This document shows, piece after piece, positions 27,201 through 35,916 of a stretch of DNA of 64,000 nt. A program made the position numbers and the translations under genes. The notes beneath the pieces were generated by a model. That model saw only the letters and a program-made list of their open reading frames with translations. It ran no database searches and was not told the origin of the DNA. Origin of the DNA: Polaribacter sp. Hel_I_88 (GTDB taxonomy: Bacteria > Bacteroidota > Bacteroidia > Flavobacteriales > Flavobacteriaceae). The DNA is taken from the NCBI RefSeq assembly GCF_000687935.1, contig NZ_JHZZ01000001.1, positions 3,854,001 to 3,918,000 on the forward strand, given 5' to 3'. Position 1 is the first letter of the stretch; each line of letters begins with the position of its first letter.

Positions 27201-27684
27201 CATTATTTATTAATGTTGCTTTTCTAACAAAACCAAACTCATCACTTGAATTCCATTCATATGTAAAAGTGATGTTTAAATCTTCATTTACTTCTTCAAA
27301 AATAATTTTGTTTCCGTAAATGTTTTTGTATAAATTTCTTTTGATGTTGTAAATCCCTGCTTGTCTTTCAGAAAATGGTTCCCATAAATGGGTTTTATCA
27401 TCTTTGGTAATTCTAAAGATGGACTTACAACCTGTAGTTTCTGCTAATGCTGTAATTTTATCATCTGTATAATAAGGAAAAAGTGAATATTCTGCGTTTT
27501 TTCTACCAGCAGTTAAACCTCCATTACTAGAGATAAACATCCAATGATTGGAATCAGATACAATCGTCATAAAAAAAGGACGCATTGTGTGGCTGTTTGA
27601 TATCTTGTAAAAAGATTCGTTATTTAGGGTTACTAATTCTCCTTTAACCTCTACAGTTGGGTTCTTTGCAATATTGTTACTCAT
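24247..27684 (-). CDS. GH149 beta-1,3-oligoglucan phosphorylase
   Basis: The 1145-residue protein has no signal peptide. It matches in size and pattern the GH149 phosphorylases described from Euglena and bacteria, distant relatives of GH94. The N-terminal beta-sandwich (about 1-300: HTMRPFFMT...NGGLTAGRKNAEYSLFPYYTDD) precedes the alpha/alpha barrel. Key stretches are RHGDPSRPWNKFSINTK (434-449), GYNPYRVTKDGFDWE (497-511) and RPEWNDANNALVG (643-655). The last corresponds to the WND catalytic-acid region of GH94 (D648 here). The reaction is phosphorolysis of beta-1,3-oligoglucan to alpha-glucose 1-phosphate. Cytoplasmic location fits uptake by the neighbouring MFS fusion. A small CATACC/GGTATG hairpin at 27703-27718 lies just before the start codon. 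Confidence 0.88.
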   Translation of the reverse strand: MSNNIAKNPTVEVKGELVTLNNESFYKISNSHTMRPFFMTIVSDSNHWMFISSNGGLTAGRKNAEYSLFPYYTDDKITALAETTGCKSIFRITKDDKTHLWEPFSERQAGIYNIKRNLYKNIYGNKIIFEEVNEDLNITFTYEWNSSDEFGFVRKATLINNADENLEISLLDGFQDLLPYGVGSDIQGIRSNLVDAYKKCELEEDSGLGIYALSAIIVDKAEPSEALKANLVWSLGLENPIYLLSSTQINNFRRGIDLEQEVDVKAEKGAYLLNADIHLAAQKEKSWLQIANVNQTVSDVARLSEMIKNNDNLEEKLNKSIEIGTEKLIELVASSDGLQLSNDKLINTRHFSNTLFNIMRGGIFDDNYTIEKDDFVTYLSKANKQLFADKKELLQNLPKEFTLDFIKELADKDANKDFKRLCLEYLPLKFSRRHGDPSRPWNKFSINTKSEIDGSKILDYEGNWRDIFQNWEVLAHSYPQFIESMIHKFLNATTFEGYNPYRVTKDGFDWEVIEEHDPWSYIGYWGDHQIIYLLKFLEFIEKHYPAKLAELFNDDIFVYANVPYKIKSYEDILKNSKDTIDFDHQLQAKIEERRAKIGADGSLLRDKNNKPYKVNLIEKLLVTVLAKVSNFIPEGGIWLNTQRPEWNDANNALVGNGVSMVTLYYLRRFINFFEGVVENAEVNNIEISDEVASLFNDILKTLDANATILSRNVTNNERKRVLDGLGKPASEYREFIYKNGFSTKKSAVSKTALLHFFAITKNYLEHSIRANKRSDNMYHAYNLMTIENKDEVSISYLSEMLEGQVSALSSGYLTPKQALALLDGLKASALFRPDQYSYILYPNKNLPRFTDKNNIASEQVESSELLQKLVADNNKQLVEKDVLGNYHFNGNFNNAESVKKALQNLSDDYKLLVEKDTKKVLAIFEDIFDHKSFTGRSGTFFGYEGLGSIYWHMVSKLLVAVQENCLLAVNTNESDEIIGRLFDHYYEINAGVGVHKSPKLYGAFPTDAYSHTPAGKGAQQPGMTGQVKEDLVCRFGELGVFVKNSKVIFKPRLLKKSEFLEKAQVFEYVTVSGDKQTLNIDKNQLCFTYCQVPVIYKLSETENVAIVFNDGSTKSLDTLELDKTTSSLLFDRTDKIKHIKVSIIK

Positions 27685-27842
27685 TATAAAATAATTCTAA
27701 AACATACCTTTGGGTATGAAAAACAATGTTTTTATTTTTAAATTTTTATGTACTTGAAAGCTATACTTCCAAATAGATAGTATTTCAATTCAATTAGATT
27801 AATAACTCTTACTTAAAAGTATCATTTCTTAACCTCTTATTT

Positions 27843-28682
27843 TTATTGTTGTATTATATCATCAAAATAATACACATTACCATTACAGACTGCACCTCTG
27901 TTAAAATATATAATCATATTTTGATATGTACCCGTGTTTACATTAGAAAAATCGAAAGTTAATTCTTGCCATTTGCCTATTTCTGTAATACTTGCTACTC
28001 TTTCTTGAAAAGGATTTACGTTTGGAAAAGGTTGAAACTCTAAACGTAAAGTAACATCCGTTAGTTCTGTTGCTGCAAGTACTTTTATTTTAAAAACTTT
28101 ATTAGTAGCTGTTGCAAAATTTAAAGGCACTTTTAACAAAGTTCCTGCACCTGCAAAATCTGCACAGCCAGTAGATCTTGTATATGCAAAAACGTTACAG
28201 CTTGAGTTTACAGCATCTAAAGTTGGGTTGGTTACAATATTACCACCAATATTACCAAACGCGCCAAAAGCAGCATCTCCGTTTGCGTTTAAAAACGTCC
28301 AATTTAAATTGCCATTTGCTGGGTTTATATTTTCTGAAGTTTCATCTACACAACCATCAATAATAATCGAATCTTGAAAAACACTTGTTTCACCAGAATC
28401 ATTTTTTGCAGTTAATGTTATTGTATAACTCCCATTTACATATGTTTTTACAGGGTTTATTAAGGTTGATGTTGTACCATCTCCAAAATCCCAAACATAA
28501 GAAGTTGCATTTTCTGAAATATTGATAAAAGTTATCGTTTTTTTATTTTGAGTTCTTGTAAATCTAGATAACAAGGTTTGATCTACTGTTGTTGTATTAT
28601 CATCTTCATTACAAGATATTACTACTAAAAGTGATACAATTAATAACGAAAAGATGCTTATTTTTTGAATTAAATTTTTCAT
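27843..28682 (-). CDS. PKD-domain surface glycan-binding lipoprotein
   Basis: The 279-residue lipoprotein (C24, VVISC) has a PKD domain at about 45-110 (SYVWDFGDGTTSTLINPVKTY) and a C-terminal beta-sandwich (about 115-279) ending in NVYYFDDIIQQ. The second part has the strand pattern of a carbohydrate-binding module, including NLNWTFLNANGDAAFG and GKWQELTFDFS. No catalytic motif is present. It lies 9 bases after the GH16 gene and 158 bases before GH149. Together with GH16 it probably sits on the cell surface and helps hold beta-glucan. Flavobacterial laminarin loci often pair such PKD lipoproteins with GH16. Confidence 0.82.
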   Translation of the reverse strand: MKNLIQKISIFSLLIVSLLVVISCNEDDNTTTVDQTLLSRFTRTQNKKTITFINISENATSYVWDFGDGTTSTLINPVKTYVNGSYTITLTAKNDSGETSVFQDSIIIDGCVDETSENINPANGNLNWTFLNANGDAAFGAFGNIGGNIVTNPTLDAVNSSCNVFAYTRSTGCADFAGAGTLLKVPLNFATATNKVFKIKVLAATELTDVTLRLEFQPFPNVNPFQERVASITEIGKWQELTFDFSNVNTGTYQNMIIYFNRGAVCNGNVYYFDDIIQQ

Positions 28683-28691
28683 ACTTTTTTT

Positions 28692-29543
28692 TTAATTATA
28701 AACTCTAACATAATCTACTAACATTCTTTGAGGAAAAATGGTGTTTTCATTTGGTGAACCTGGCAAATTACCACCAACAGCCACGTTTAAAATAATATGA
28801 AAAGGTCTATTAAAAACCCATTCTCCAGAACCATTTGTTTCTTCAGAAACATCAGCAGGTGTTAAGGATTGATATAAATCTCCATCTACATACCAGTTGA
28901 TTGAATTTGGACTCCATTCCACTCCAAAAATATGAAAGCCATTATCAAATCTATCATTTGCAATTTCATACTGTTTGGTGATAGAATTTGCTCCAGAAAA
29001 TCCTGGTCCATGTATAGTTCCAAAAACAGTGGTAGGTTCATCACCAAGATATTCCATAATATCAATTTCACCAATTTGAGGCCAAACTAAGGATCCATTT
29101 TCATCATCACCTAAAAGCCAAAATGCTGGAAAAATACCTTTTCCTGTTGGAAGCTTTATTCTAGCCTCAAAACGTCCATATTTTTGATCTAACTTTCCTT
29201 TTGTAGTAATTCTTGCAGATGTGTACGATTTTCCTTCAAAATTTTCTTGTTGTGCTGTGATAATTAAAACACCATTTTGTACAGTAACATTTTCTGTTCT
29301 AGCTGTATAATTTTGTAGTTCGTTGTTTCCCCAACCTGGAATTCCTTGTGCAGTTCCATCGCCTGTTAAAAGGTTCCAATTTGCAGCATCTGGAGATCCA
29401 TCTGTATCAAATTCGTCTTGCCAAACCAAGTTATTTAGTGTTGCTACAGTTTGCGTTTCATCTGTATCGCAACTTGTAAAACCTAGTACACTAAAACAAC
29501 ATAAAGTTAATAGTTGTAATTTTCTTTTATATATATTTTTCAT
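28692..29543 (-). CDS. GH16 laminarinase (endo-beta-1,3-glucanase) lipoprotein
   Basis: This 283-residue enzyme is a lipoprotein (C25, GFTSC) with a single GH16 jelly-roll. The catalytic motif is GEIDIMEYLG, with nucleophile E159 and acid/base E164. W153-E159 (WPQIGEIDIME) is typical of subfamily 3 laminarinases. The conserved IFPAFWLLG and HIFGVEWSP strands are intact. Endo-cleavage of beta-1,3-glucan at the cell surface would provide oligosaccharides for the SusC/SusD pair. It is translated between a binding lipoprotein (19 bases upstream) and the PKD lipoprotein. No appended binding domain is present, so binding functions are supplied by neighbours. Confidence 0.94.
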   Translation of the reverse strand: MKNIYKRKLQLLTLCCFSVLGFTSCDTDETQTVATLNNLVWQDEFDTDGSPDAANWNLLTGDGTAQGIPGWGNNELQNYTARTENVTVQNGVLIITAQQENFEGKSYTSARITTKGKLDQKYGRFEARIKLPTGKGIFPAFWLLGDDENGSLVWPQIGEIDIMEYLGDEPTTVFGTIHGPGFSGANSITKQYEIANDRFDNGFHIFGVEWSPNSINWYVDGDLYQSLTPADVSEETNGSGEWVFNRPFHIILNVAVGGNLPGSPNENTIFPQRMLVDYVRVYN

Positions 29544-29562
29544 TTTTTCTGATTTTATCTTC

Positions 29563-31053
29563 TTAATTTGTATAAAAATACACGTTATCTACCCAAATAT
29601 TAGATACTGTATTGTCTGATATAAAAAACAATTGTCCTAAGTTAGTTCTGCTATTAAAACCAGGAAAACTTGATAAAGGAATATCTAAACTAATCCAACC
29701 ATTAGCATCTGCATTTCTTAAAGCAGTTGCATTTAAGGTAAAAGTTCCTCCAGAAGTAGTTCCTGAACCTGTACCACTTTCTAATTGAATTCTTATAAAA
29801 TCACCATTATCGATATTTTCTCTTACATTAATATCGATATGCAACTTATTGGTTGCACTTACATCTATATTCGAAACAGTTTCATACATCCCTATACTTA
29901 CAAAATTTAAAGAAGTATAATTGATAATATTATCTAAATCTCCATTGGCAAAAGGTGCTTTAATATCTACATTATTTGGATCAGATCCTGCACCACCTTC
30001 TGTAGTTTGAAAAGGAGCAAAAAAACCATTATAATGCCTTACAGGAACATTTGAATAAGCATCACTAAAAATAGATACCACATTATTTGTTGCTGCAGGA
30101 ATTGGTGCGTGAGGAAAATCTCCTTGACCGTTTATAATTAAAGCTCCTGTTGCCATAACATTGGCAACTTCTGCAGTAACTTTTGCTGTTCCTTCTCCTG
30201 TTATGGGTGTTATGATTTCTCCAGCTTCATTTAATCTAAAATTACCTGTTACACTTGAATTATCCGTTTTAAAATCAAAATAATTTGGTGAAATTGTAAT
30301 TGTTTGTGAGTTACCTGTTGGTAAACTATAAATAGCGCCTAAACCTGTAACTCTTTGATTAACTCCTGTAAAAACATTTACGTTAACTTCGTTGCCATTT
30401 TGAATAAAGTAATTCTGTAATTTTAAGGTTCCTAATTTTTCGAATTTAATTTCATCTATCCAAATCGTAAAACCTACACCATCTGTACTTGCTGTACCTG
30501 CAGAAAAAACGAACATACCTCGTTCTTGAGTTAATCTGCTTGCATCAGGAATTGGGATAATTACTTTTCTCCAATCTGTTGATAATTGTTTGTTTGCGAT
30601 GCTAACTGGAAATTGATCTTCTAAAAAATCAGTTCCAAAACCTAATAAATCTACATTTGCTGTTGTGGAACCTTTCATCCAAAAGGTTAAAGCATCGTAA
30701 CCAGATAAATCTCTACCTGCTCCTCGATCTCTAAAAATTCCACCAATAAATCCGCCATTTGGATCGTTAGGTGCTGGCACATCAATTCTTATAGAACTTG
30801 TTCCTTCGTAGGCAACATTATCATCGGTTCCAAAACCTTCAGTATTTGCGCCTCCAGCAGGATCAAAAGAGATAAAAAATTCATCTGTTAGACCTGCAGG
30901 AGCATCTGTAAAAACATTCGGATTTGTTTGAAATGTTGCTAAAACTGCTTCATCAGAAATTTCTCTTTCACAATTTGAAAATAGCAAAAGAAATAATCCC
31001 AATAAGAGTGTTGTTTTTAAGTACGTAAATTTTATTTTTTTCATTGTTTTCAT
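29563..31053 (-). CDS. Surface glycan-binding lipoprotein, paralogue 1
   Basis: The 496-residue lipoprotein carries the cysteine in LLLFSNCEREISDEAV. Three parts are visible. An N-terminal carbohydrate-binding-like sandwich (about 45-210) has YEGTSSIRIDVP and GRDLSGYDALTFWMK and ends in WIDEIKFEKLG. A middle Ig-like domain (about 220-320, TISPNYFDF...KVTAEVA) follows. A C-terminal module (about 325-496) starts with NNVVSIFSDAYSNV and ends in NIWVDNVYFYTN. It is a clear paralogue of the next upstream gene. No catalytic residues are seen. It probably binds laminarin at the surface, judged by context. Confidence 0.83.
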   Translation of the reverse strand: MKTMKKIKFTYLKTTLLLGLFLLLFSNCEREISDEAVLATFQTNPNVFTDAPAGLTDEFFISFDPAGGANTEGFGTDDNVAYEGTSSIRIDVPAPNDPNGGFIGGIFRDRGAGRDLSGYDALTFWMKGSTTANVDLLGFGTDFLEDQFPVSIANKQLSTDWRKVIIPIPDASRLTQERGMFVFSAGTASTDGVGFTIWIDEIKFEKLGTLKLQNYFIQNGNEVNVNVFTGVNQRVTGLGAIYSLPTGNSQTITISPNYFDFKTDNSSVTGNFRLNEAGEIITPITGEGTAKVTAEVANVMATGALIINGQGDFPHAPIPAATNNVVSIFSDAYSNVPVRHYNGFFAPFQTTEGGAGSDPNNVDIKAPFANGDLDNIINYTSLNFVSIGMYETVSNIDVSATNKLHIDINVRENIDNGDFIRIQLESGTGSGTTSGGTFTLNATALRNADANGWISLDIPLSSFPGFNSRTNLGQLFFISDNTVSNIWVDNVYFYTN

Positions 31054-31087
31054 TTTTTTATATTATAATGACAACTTATAGTATTGA

Positions 31088-32491
31088 TTATTTGTAAAAA
31101 TATATGTTATCTAAATAAACATTTCTCAAGGATGAAAAATTAATATTTTCATAGATAATTTGTCCCATATTATTTTTGTTTGCTAAAGTTAAAGGAAACT
31201 CAATAGTAATCCACTCATTAGCAACTATTTTAGATGACTTTCTTACAAATAATTGCTCTCTAGTATCATCTCCTCCACCATCTTTTTGATCAGGTCCAAA
31301 ATCTACCACCGTTATTAAAAAATCGAAATTAGCAGGAACCTGCCCTGGAATGTACATATTTAAATGTAAATTAGACTTTACTGAAACATCTTGAGTAGGA
31401 TTTGAAAACCTATTTCCTACAAAATTGAAGTTTGTATAATTTAAAATTTGATCTCCATTTATATTAAAATCCGCAGATAATGTTGTTTGAAAAGGTTGCC
31501 AATATCCGTTGTAAAAATCAATATTTACATTCTCATAATGATCACTAAAAATTGAAATAACATCTTCTGGATTTCTAGTTGGAGTTGGTGCTAATACAAA
31601 AGCTCCACTAGATTTAATTTCTAAAGAACCTGCAGCATCTAAAGTTCCAAGTTTTGCAGTTATGATTGACGTTCCATCAGAAATTACATTTACCAAACCA
31701 TTTGCATCGATAGTTGCAACACTTGGGTTTGAGGATGAAAAATCGAAATAATTTGGCGATACAGATACAGTTTGATTGTTACCAGATGCTAAATTAAATG
31801 TTTGCGTTAAGCCTGCCACTTGAACATTAACTCCTATATAGGAATCCGTTATAATATTTTGTCCATTTTGAATTGCTGGTCTTGGCTGTGCAATTGTTCC
31901 TAATTTTTCAAATTTTAATTCATCAATCCAAAAAGAATAGCCATCACCATTTTCTGGACCTTCTGAAAACCACATCAATCCGCTTTCTTTCGTAAGTTTG
32001 GATGCTGTAGGAATAGGAATACTATATTTTACCCAATTTGTAGTTAATCTTAAACCATTAATATTGACTTGATATTTATTTTCGCCAAAATCTTGACCGA
32101 AACCAATTTCATTGATGGTTGCTGCTTTTGTAGATTTTGCCCAAAAAGTAAGTGCATCATAGCTCGATAAATCTCTTCCTCCATTATCATCTCTAAAAAT
32201 TGCACCTGCATAAGCACCTTCAGGATCTCCTTCATTTGGCACATCAAAACGCATAGAAGCTGTTCCTTGATATTTTGTTTCTGTATCTACACTAAAAGCA
32301 CTGAATTTAGAATCTAAATAAGGATAATAATCTAACCCTGCACTAAAACCATCGATAAAAACCTCTGGATTGGAAGAAAAAGTTGCTATTACAGCTTCAT
32401 CAGAAATTTCTCTCTCGCAACTTGTTATCATTAAAAATAATACAACAAAAAGAAAAGTAACTTTAGAAGTTAAATATTTTATAGTTTTCAT
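31088..32491 (-). CDS. Surface glycan-binding lipoprotein, paralogue 2
   Basis: The 467-residue lipoprotein (MITSCEREISDEAV) has the same layout as the protein encoded 34 bases downstream. An N-terminal sandwich has YQGTASMRFDVP and GGRDLSSYDALTFWAK and ends in WIDELKFEKLG. An Ig-like domain (SVSPNYFDFSS) follows. The C-terminal module begins EDVISIFSDHYENV and ends in NVYLDNIYFYK. The shared CEREISDEAV segment shows that the two arose by duplication. The C-terminal modules have diverged more, which could give different glucan preferences. No catalytic motif is visible. It follows the glycosidase-barrel fusion by 11 bases. Confidence 0.83.
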   Translation of the reverse strand: MKTIKYLTSKVTFLFVVLFLMITSCEREISDEAVIATFSSNPEVFIDGFSAGLDYYPYLDSKFSAFSVDTETKYQGTASMRFDVPNEGDPEGAYAGAIFRDDNGGRDLSSYDALTFWAKSTKAATINEIGFGQDFGENKYQVNINGLRLTTNWVKYSIPIPTASKLTKESGLMWFSEGPENGDGYSFWIDELKFEKLGTIAQPRPAIQNGQNIITDSYIGVNVQVAGLTQTFNLASGNNQTVSVSPNYFDFSSSNPSVATIDANGLVNVISDGTSIITAKLGTLDAAGSLEIKSSGAFVLAPTPTRNPEDVISIFSDHYENVNIDFYNGYWQPFQTTLSADFNINGDQILNYTNFNFVGNRFSNPTQDVSVKSNLHLNMYIPGQVPANFDFLITVVDFGPDQKDGGGDDTREQLFVRKSSKIVANEWITIEFPLTLANKNNMGQIIYENINFSSLRNVYLDNIYFYK

Positions 32492-32502
32492 CTTTTATGG
32501 CG

Positions 32503-35500
32503 TTATTTTCCAATATTAATGTGGATATAAGTTCTAATTTCCCATTCTGAACCATTTGGAAAACCTACTGGACTTAAGATTGGAGCAGTTGCAAACTCTC
32601 CAGCAGTTTCGTTAGGAGAATATCTTGGTGAAAACTCATTTAACGATCTCCAAGTTCCTCTTAAACCAACCTTCGTATCTGGTAAAATAAACCAACTTGG
32701 TTTTCCTATGGATGTTGAAACATCTAACATTAATTGTAAAGGATATGTTAAGTTAAAATCTCTATGGTAATCAAAAGGTCCCCAGTCGTTCACTTTAACC
32801 ATTCCAGTTATTTTCATTTTATTTAAGATCATTCTTAAATCGGCTCCACCTCTGTAAATAAGTCTTTCACTATCTCCATTTGCTTGCCCTGTTCCATAGT
32901 ACAAATTAGCAATTAAGCCTAAATCTGGATGCACTTTAGACACAATTCTTGAATGTACTTCCCATAAATCTTGTGCTGGTGCAGATTGCTCGAATGGAAA
33001 GAAAGTACGATCTGCTAAGAAACCAATGGCTGCATCTTGTGTTGTTGGTAAACTTCTATATACAAATCCTAAATTCATGGCAAATTTTGCATCTTCTACC
33101 ATATCATTATTAAATTCATACATATAGGTTGCTGGTGTAGGATCGAACGTAAAAAGGATTTCTCCTGCTGTCATTTCTCTATTTCCACCTCTTACAGCAA
33201 AAGGATCATCGATAACATTTCTTAATCTTCCTGGTGCATCACCTCCATTTGGCATGGCAGCAACTAATGGTTTTTGATATAAAAAGTTTGGAGCAATTTG
33301 AAATTTACCACCAAAATTATAAGCAATTCCACTTAAAAAATTTGTCATGTTTCCACTTCCAGAATCTTTTAATTTCCATCCTGTAAAAACTAAAGTTGGG
33401 TCTCCTCCTCCATTTGCAACTAACCCCATTACAGAACCTTGTGCATAAAAGTTAAAACCACCATCAGAAAAAGTTAATTTTGCTTTTCCTCCCCAATTAT
33501 CTTTCGATTGAATTTTATCGTTTACAACTTGTCCGTTTTCATTTATATCTTGATATCTCCTACCATTTAAAGGACTACCACCCCACATTGCACCAAGTGT
33601 AATACCGACTTTACTTATTTTTCTTTCGATAGCAAAAGTTGCTCTTTCAGTTGGCAATGGAGGAATAACCCCAGATCTTGATTGCTCTGGATCTAAAATT
33701 CTACTTCCTGTTGCATCAATTCCACTTCCTTGTACAATATCTTTATGATAAATTGCTGATAAACCATAATTACCAACTTGTTTTTGATATTTTAAAAACA
33801 CTGCTGGGTTTGCTCCCCAAAAAAGTTGTGGTCCAAATGCAGCTTTTAATCCTTCTAAAGCGCCTTTACCATCGACTTCTACACCTAAAATTTCTCCATT
33901 ATAAATATCTAAATTTGGCCCATAATACGCTTCTGGATACAAGTTAAAGAAATCACCTTCATAACTCCAATGATAATGCCCAGTTCTATAAAAACCTCTC
34001 ATATCAAAATCTTTGGCATTCCATTCAAATTCTGCATTATACACTCTTAAGCGATTATTATCTGTAATAGTTGTAACACCATTTGGAGTTTCTACTTGAA
34101 TTGGTCTTCCTACGTTTTCGTAAAAAATATCATCAATTGGGTTTCCTGCAACGTTTCCTAAAATGTTAAAATTAACTTCGGCTTTCATATTTGCAGAAGG
34201 TTGCCCTTTTACACCCACATAATACGATTGCATGTGATCAAACCCACGTCTATCTGGAATAGTTTGTCCTGTTCCGTCTGAAAATTTTGGCGTTGTTAAA
34301 AGAGTACCTCCAGTATTAAAAGTTGTAAATTCTGCTCTTAAGTTACTTATTTGAATTTTTTCTGTACTTCCCATTGATGCTTTATCTCCTCTAGCTCTTA
34401 AAACAGCATCCATTAAGTTGATGTTTTGAAAATGATTTTCAACGGTTATAGGTGTACTTTCGAATACATTCAGTTCATGTGCCTCTTTTAAAGCGTAATA
34501 TGCTGCTCTTGGGTACAAAGTGTATAGACCTCTAATATCTGTTTGTCCTTTTGCAGCAATTCCAAACCATTCCTCATTCATATTTTTGTCATTTGGAGCT
34601 GCTTGATCTCTGCTATATCCATTACTTGCCCAAGATGCTCTTGTATCGTGTACATCTGCATTTTCACGATCATCAAAACCAGCTTTGAACCATCCATCAC
34701 TAGATTGGAATGTAAAACCACCAATAGAGTTTTCCGCTTTTCCTAAACCATAAGCATTTTCATATATTTCTCTCCAATTATTAACCATATAATAGGCTTG
34801 CATTAATTGATCTTCTTTATTGTCTTTTGCATTAAAGGCATCAGAACCAAACTCAGTAAATAAAATTGGCTTGTTAAATTCTTTATCAATTCTAGAAAAC
34901 GCATCAGAAAACGATACTCCTCTATACATATTGGTTCCATAAATGTCTATATTTTTACATTCATCAGCAACAATATCTAAATATAATAAATCTCCATTAC
35001 AAATACCAATTGGATGCGATGTATCTACTTTTTTCATTGCTAATGCAGCATCATTAAAAGTTTTATACATGGCTCTTGCCTCATTTCGTTTTGCAACATC
35101 ATCATCATTAATAATAATACCTTCATCTGTTTCAGAACCTTCCCAAGTTAAATGGTAATTGTTTTCATTACCCAACATAAAAAGTAACAAACCAGGTGTA
35201 TCTTTATATAAATTTAACATGCCTACTGCTTCATCAATAAGATGTTTACGAACCTTTGGATCTGAATACAGTGTTTTTGGATTATATACACCATCTATAG
35301 TAGTTCCATATGCACCAAATTGATGATTGATCATTGTATAGATTCCAAAATTCTCATAGATATACGTAATCCATTTTGGAGGCATACCAATATATGTTCT
35401 AATGGCATTTACACCCATATTTTGCCATAAAGGCATTTCTTCATCTAAACCAGCTTTGATAATATCGTCTGATTTTTCCCAGAATTTTGCATCTAAGACA

Positions 35501-35670
35501 TTGTAGCCAATTGGCACATAATCCCAGTTAATTCCATTTACCATAAATGGTTTTCCGTCAACGGTTAGCATCATTCCTTTAGCATCATTTACAATAGATA
35601 CTTTTTGGGATTGAGAATACATACTAAAAGTGAATAAGAAAAGTAACAATCTTAAAAAAATGTTCTTCAT
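32503..35670 (-). CDS. GH-A clan glycosidase fused to an outer-membrane beta-barrel
   Basis: The 1055-residue protein has a signal peptide (1-19) and a TIM-barrel glycosidase-like domain (about 22-420). That domain contains MLTVDGKPFMVNGINW, GVNAIRTYIG, an acid/base motif LGNEN (E169) and a nucleophile motif LFTEFGSDAF (E273). This pattern fits clan GH-A (GH2, GH5 or GH72-like), and I cannot fix the family. From about 470 to the end the protein is strand-rich, with alternating polar and aromatic residues (YYVGVKG, AEVNFNI, VYNAEFEWN, NFYAQGSVMG, YRGGADLRMIL, YIHINIGK). It reads like a large outer-membrane barrel. The gene leads the second transcript of the locus and has its own long upstream region with a candidate operator. 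Confidence 0.78.
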   Translation of the reverse strand: MKNIFLRLLLFLFTFSMYSQSQKVSIVNDAKGMMLTVDGKPFMVNGINWDYVPIGYNVLDAKFWEKSDDIIKAGLDEEMPLWQNMGVNAIRTYIGMPPKWITYIYENFGIYTMINHQFGAYGTTIDGVYNPKTLYSDPKVRKHLIDEAVGMLNLYKDTPGLLLFMLGNENNYHLTWEGSETDEGIIINDDDVAKRNEARAMYKTFNDAALAMKKVDTSHPIGICNGDLLYLDIVADECKNIDIYGTNMYRGVSFSDAFSRIDKEFNKPILFTEFGSDAFNAKDNKEDQLMQAYYMVNNWREIYENAYGLGKAENSIGGFTFQSSDGWFKAGFDDRENADVHDTRASWASNGYSRDQAAPNDKNMNEEWFGIAAKGQTDIRGLYTLYPRAAYYALKEAHELNVFESTPITVENHFQNINLMDAVLRARGDKASMGSTEKIQISNLRAEFTTFNTGGTLLTTPKFSDGTGQTIPDRRGFDHMQSYYVGVKGQPSANMKAEVNFNILGNVAGNPIDDIFYENVGRPIQVETPNGVTTITDNNRLRVYNAEFEWNAKDFDMRGFYRTGHYHWSYEGDFFNLYPEAYYGPNLDIYNGEILGVEVDGKGALEGLKAAFGPQLFWGANPAVFLKYQKQVGNYGLSAIYHKDIVQGSGIDATGSRILDPEQSRSGVIPPLPTERATFAIERKISKVGITLGAMWGGSPLNGRRYQDINENGQVVNDKIQSKDNWGGKAKLTFSDGGFNFYAQGSVMGLVANGGGDPTLVFTGWKLKDSGSGNMTNFLSGIAYNFGGKFQIAPNFLYQKPLVAAMPNGGDAPGRLRNVIDDPFAVRGGNREMTAGEILFTFDPTPATYMYEFNNDMVEDAKFAMNLGFVYRSLPTTQDAAIGFLADRTFFPFEQSAPAQDLWEVHSRIVSKVHPDLGLIANLYYGTGQANGDSERLIYRGGADLRMILNKMKITGMVKVNDWGPFDYHRDFNLTYPLQLMLDVSTSIGKPSWFILPDTKVGLRGTWRSLNEFSPRYSPNETAGEFATAPILSPVGFPNGSEWEIRTYIHINIGK

Positions 35671-35896
35671 AATTTTCTTTTTTAAATTTAAGATTGTGCT
35701 TTGAGATCAAGGGAATAAAAAAGCAAAATCAATTATACTATTTGAATTGTTAGTGAATTATAAATTTAAAGATTTTTTTTTATCAAATTGACAAAAAAAA
35801 CCTCAACAAAAAATATACATGATAATTTTTCATCTAAAACGTTGCTAATAGTGATATTTAGAGAAAATAAAAAGTGACTCGCAATTAACATTTTAA

Positions 35897-35916
35897 ACAA
35901 TGTTGTGGTATTGTAT
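35897..35916 (-). promoter_or_regulatory. 20-bp candidate operator, copy upstream of the fusion gene
   Basis: ACAATGTTGTGGTATTGTAT (plus-strand reading) is identical to 44142-44161 upstream of SusC and has the same orientation to its gene. It has dyad form ACAAT-N8-ATTGT. A partial copy, TGATGTGGTAT, lies at 35932-35942, 31 bases on (about three helical turns). Confidence 0.65.

Noticed and set aside
27703-27718. Terminator before GH149
   Set aside because: The CATACC/GGTATG stem is only 6 bp with a short T-run and lies just before the start codon. It is too weak to call without transcript data.
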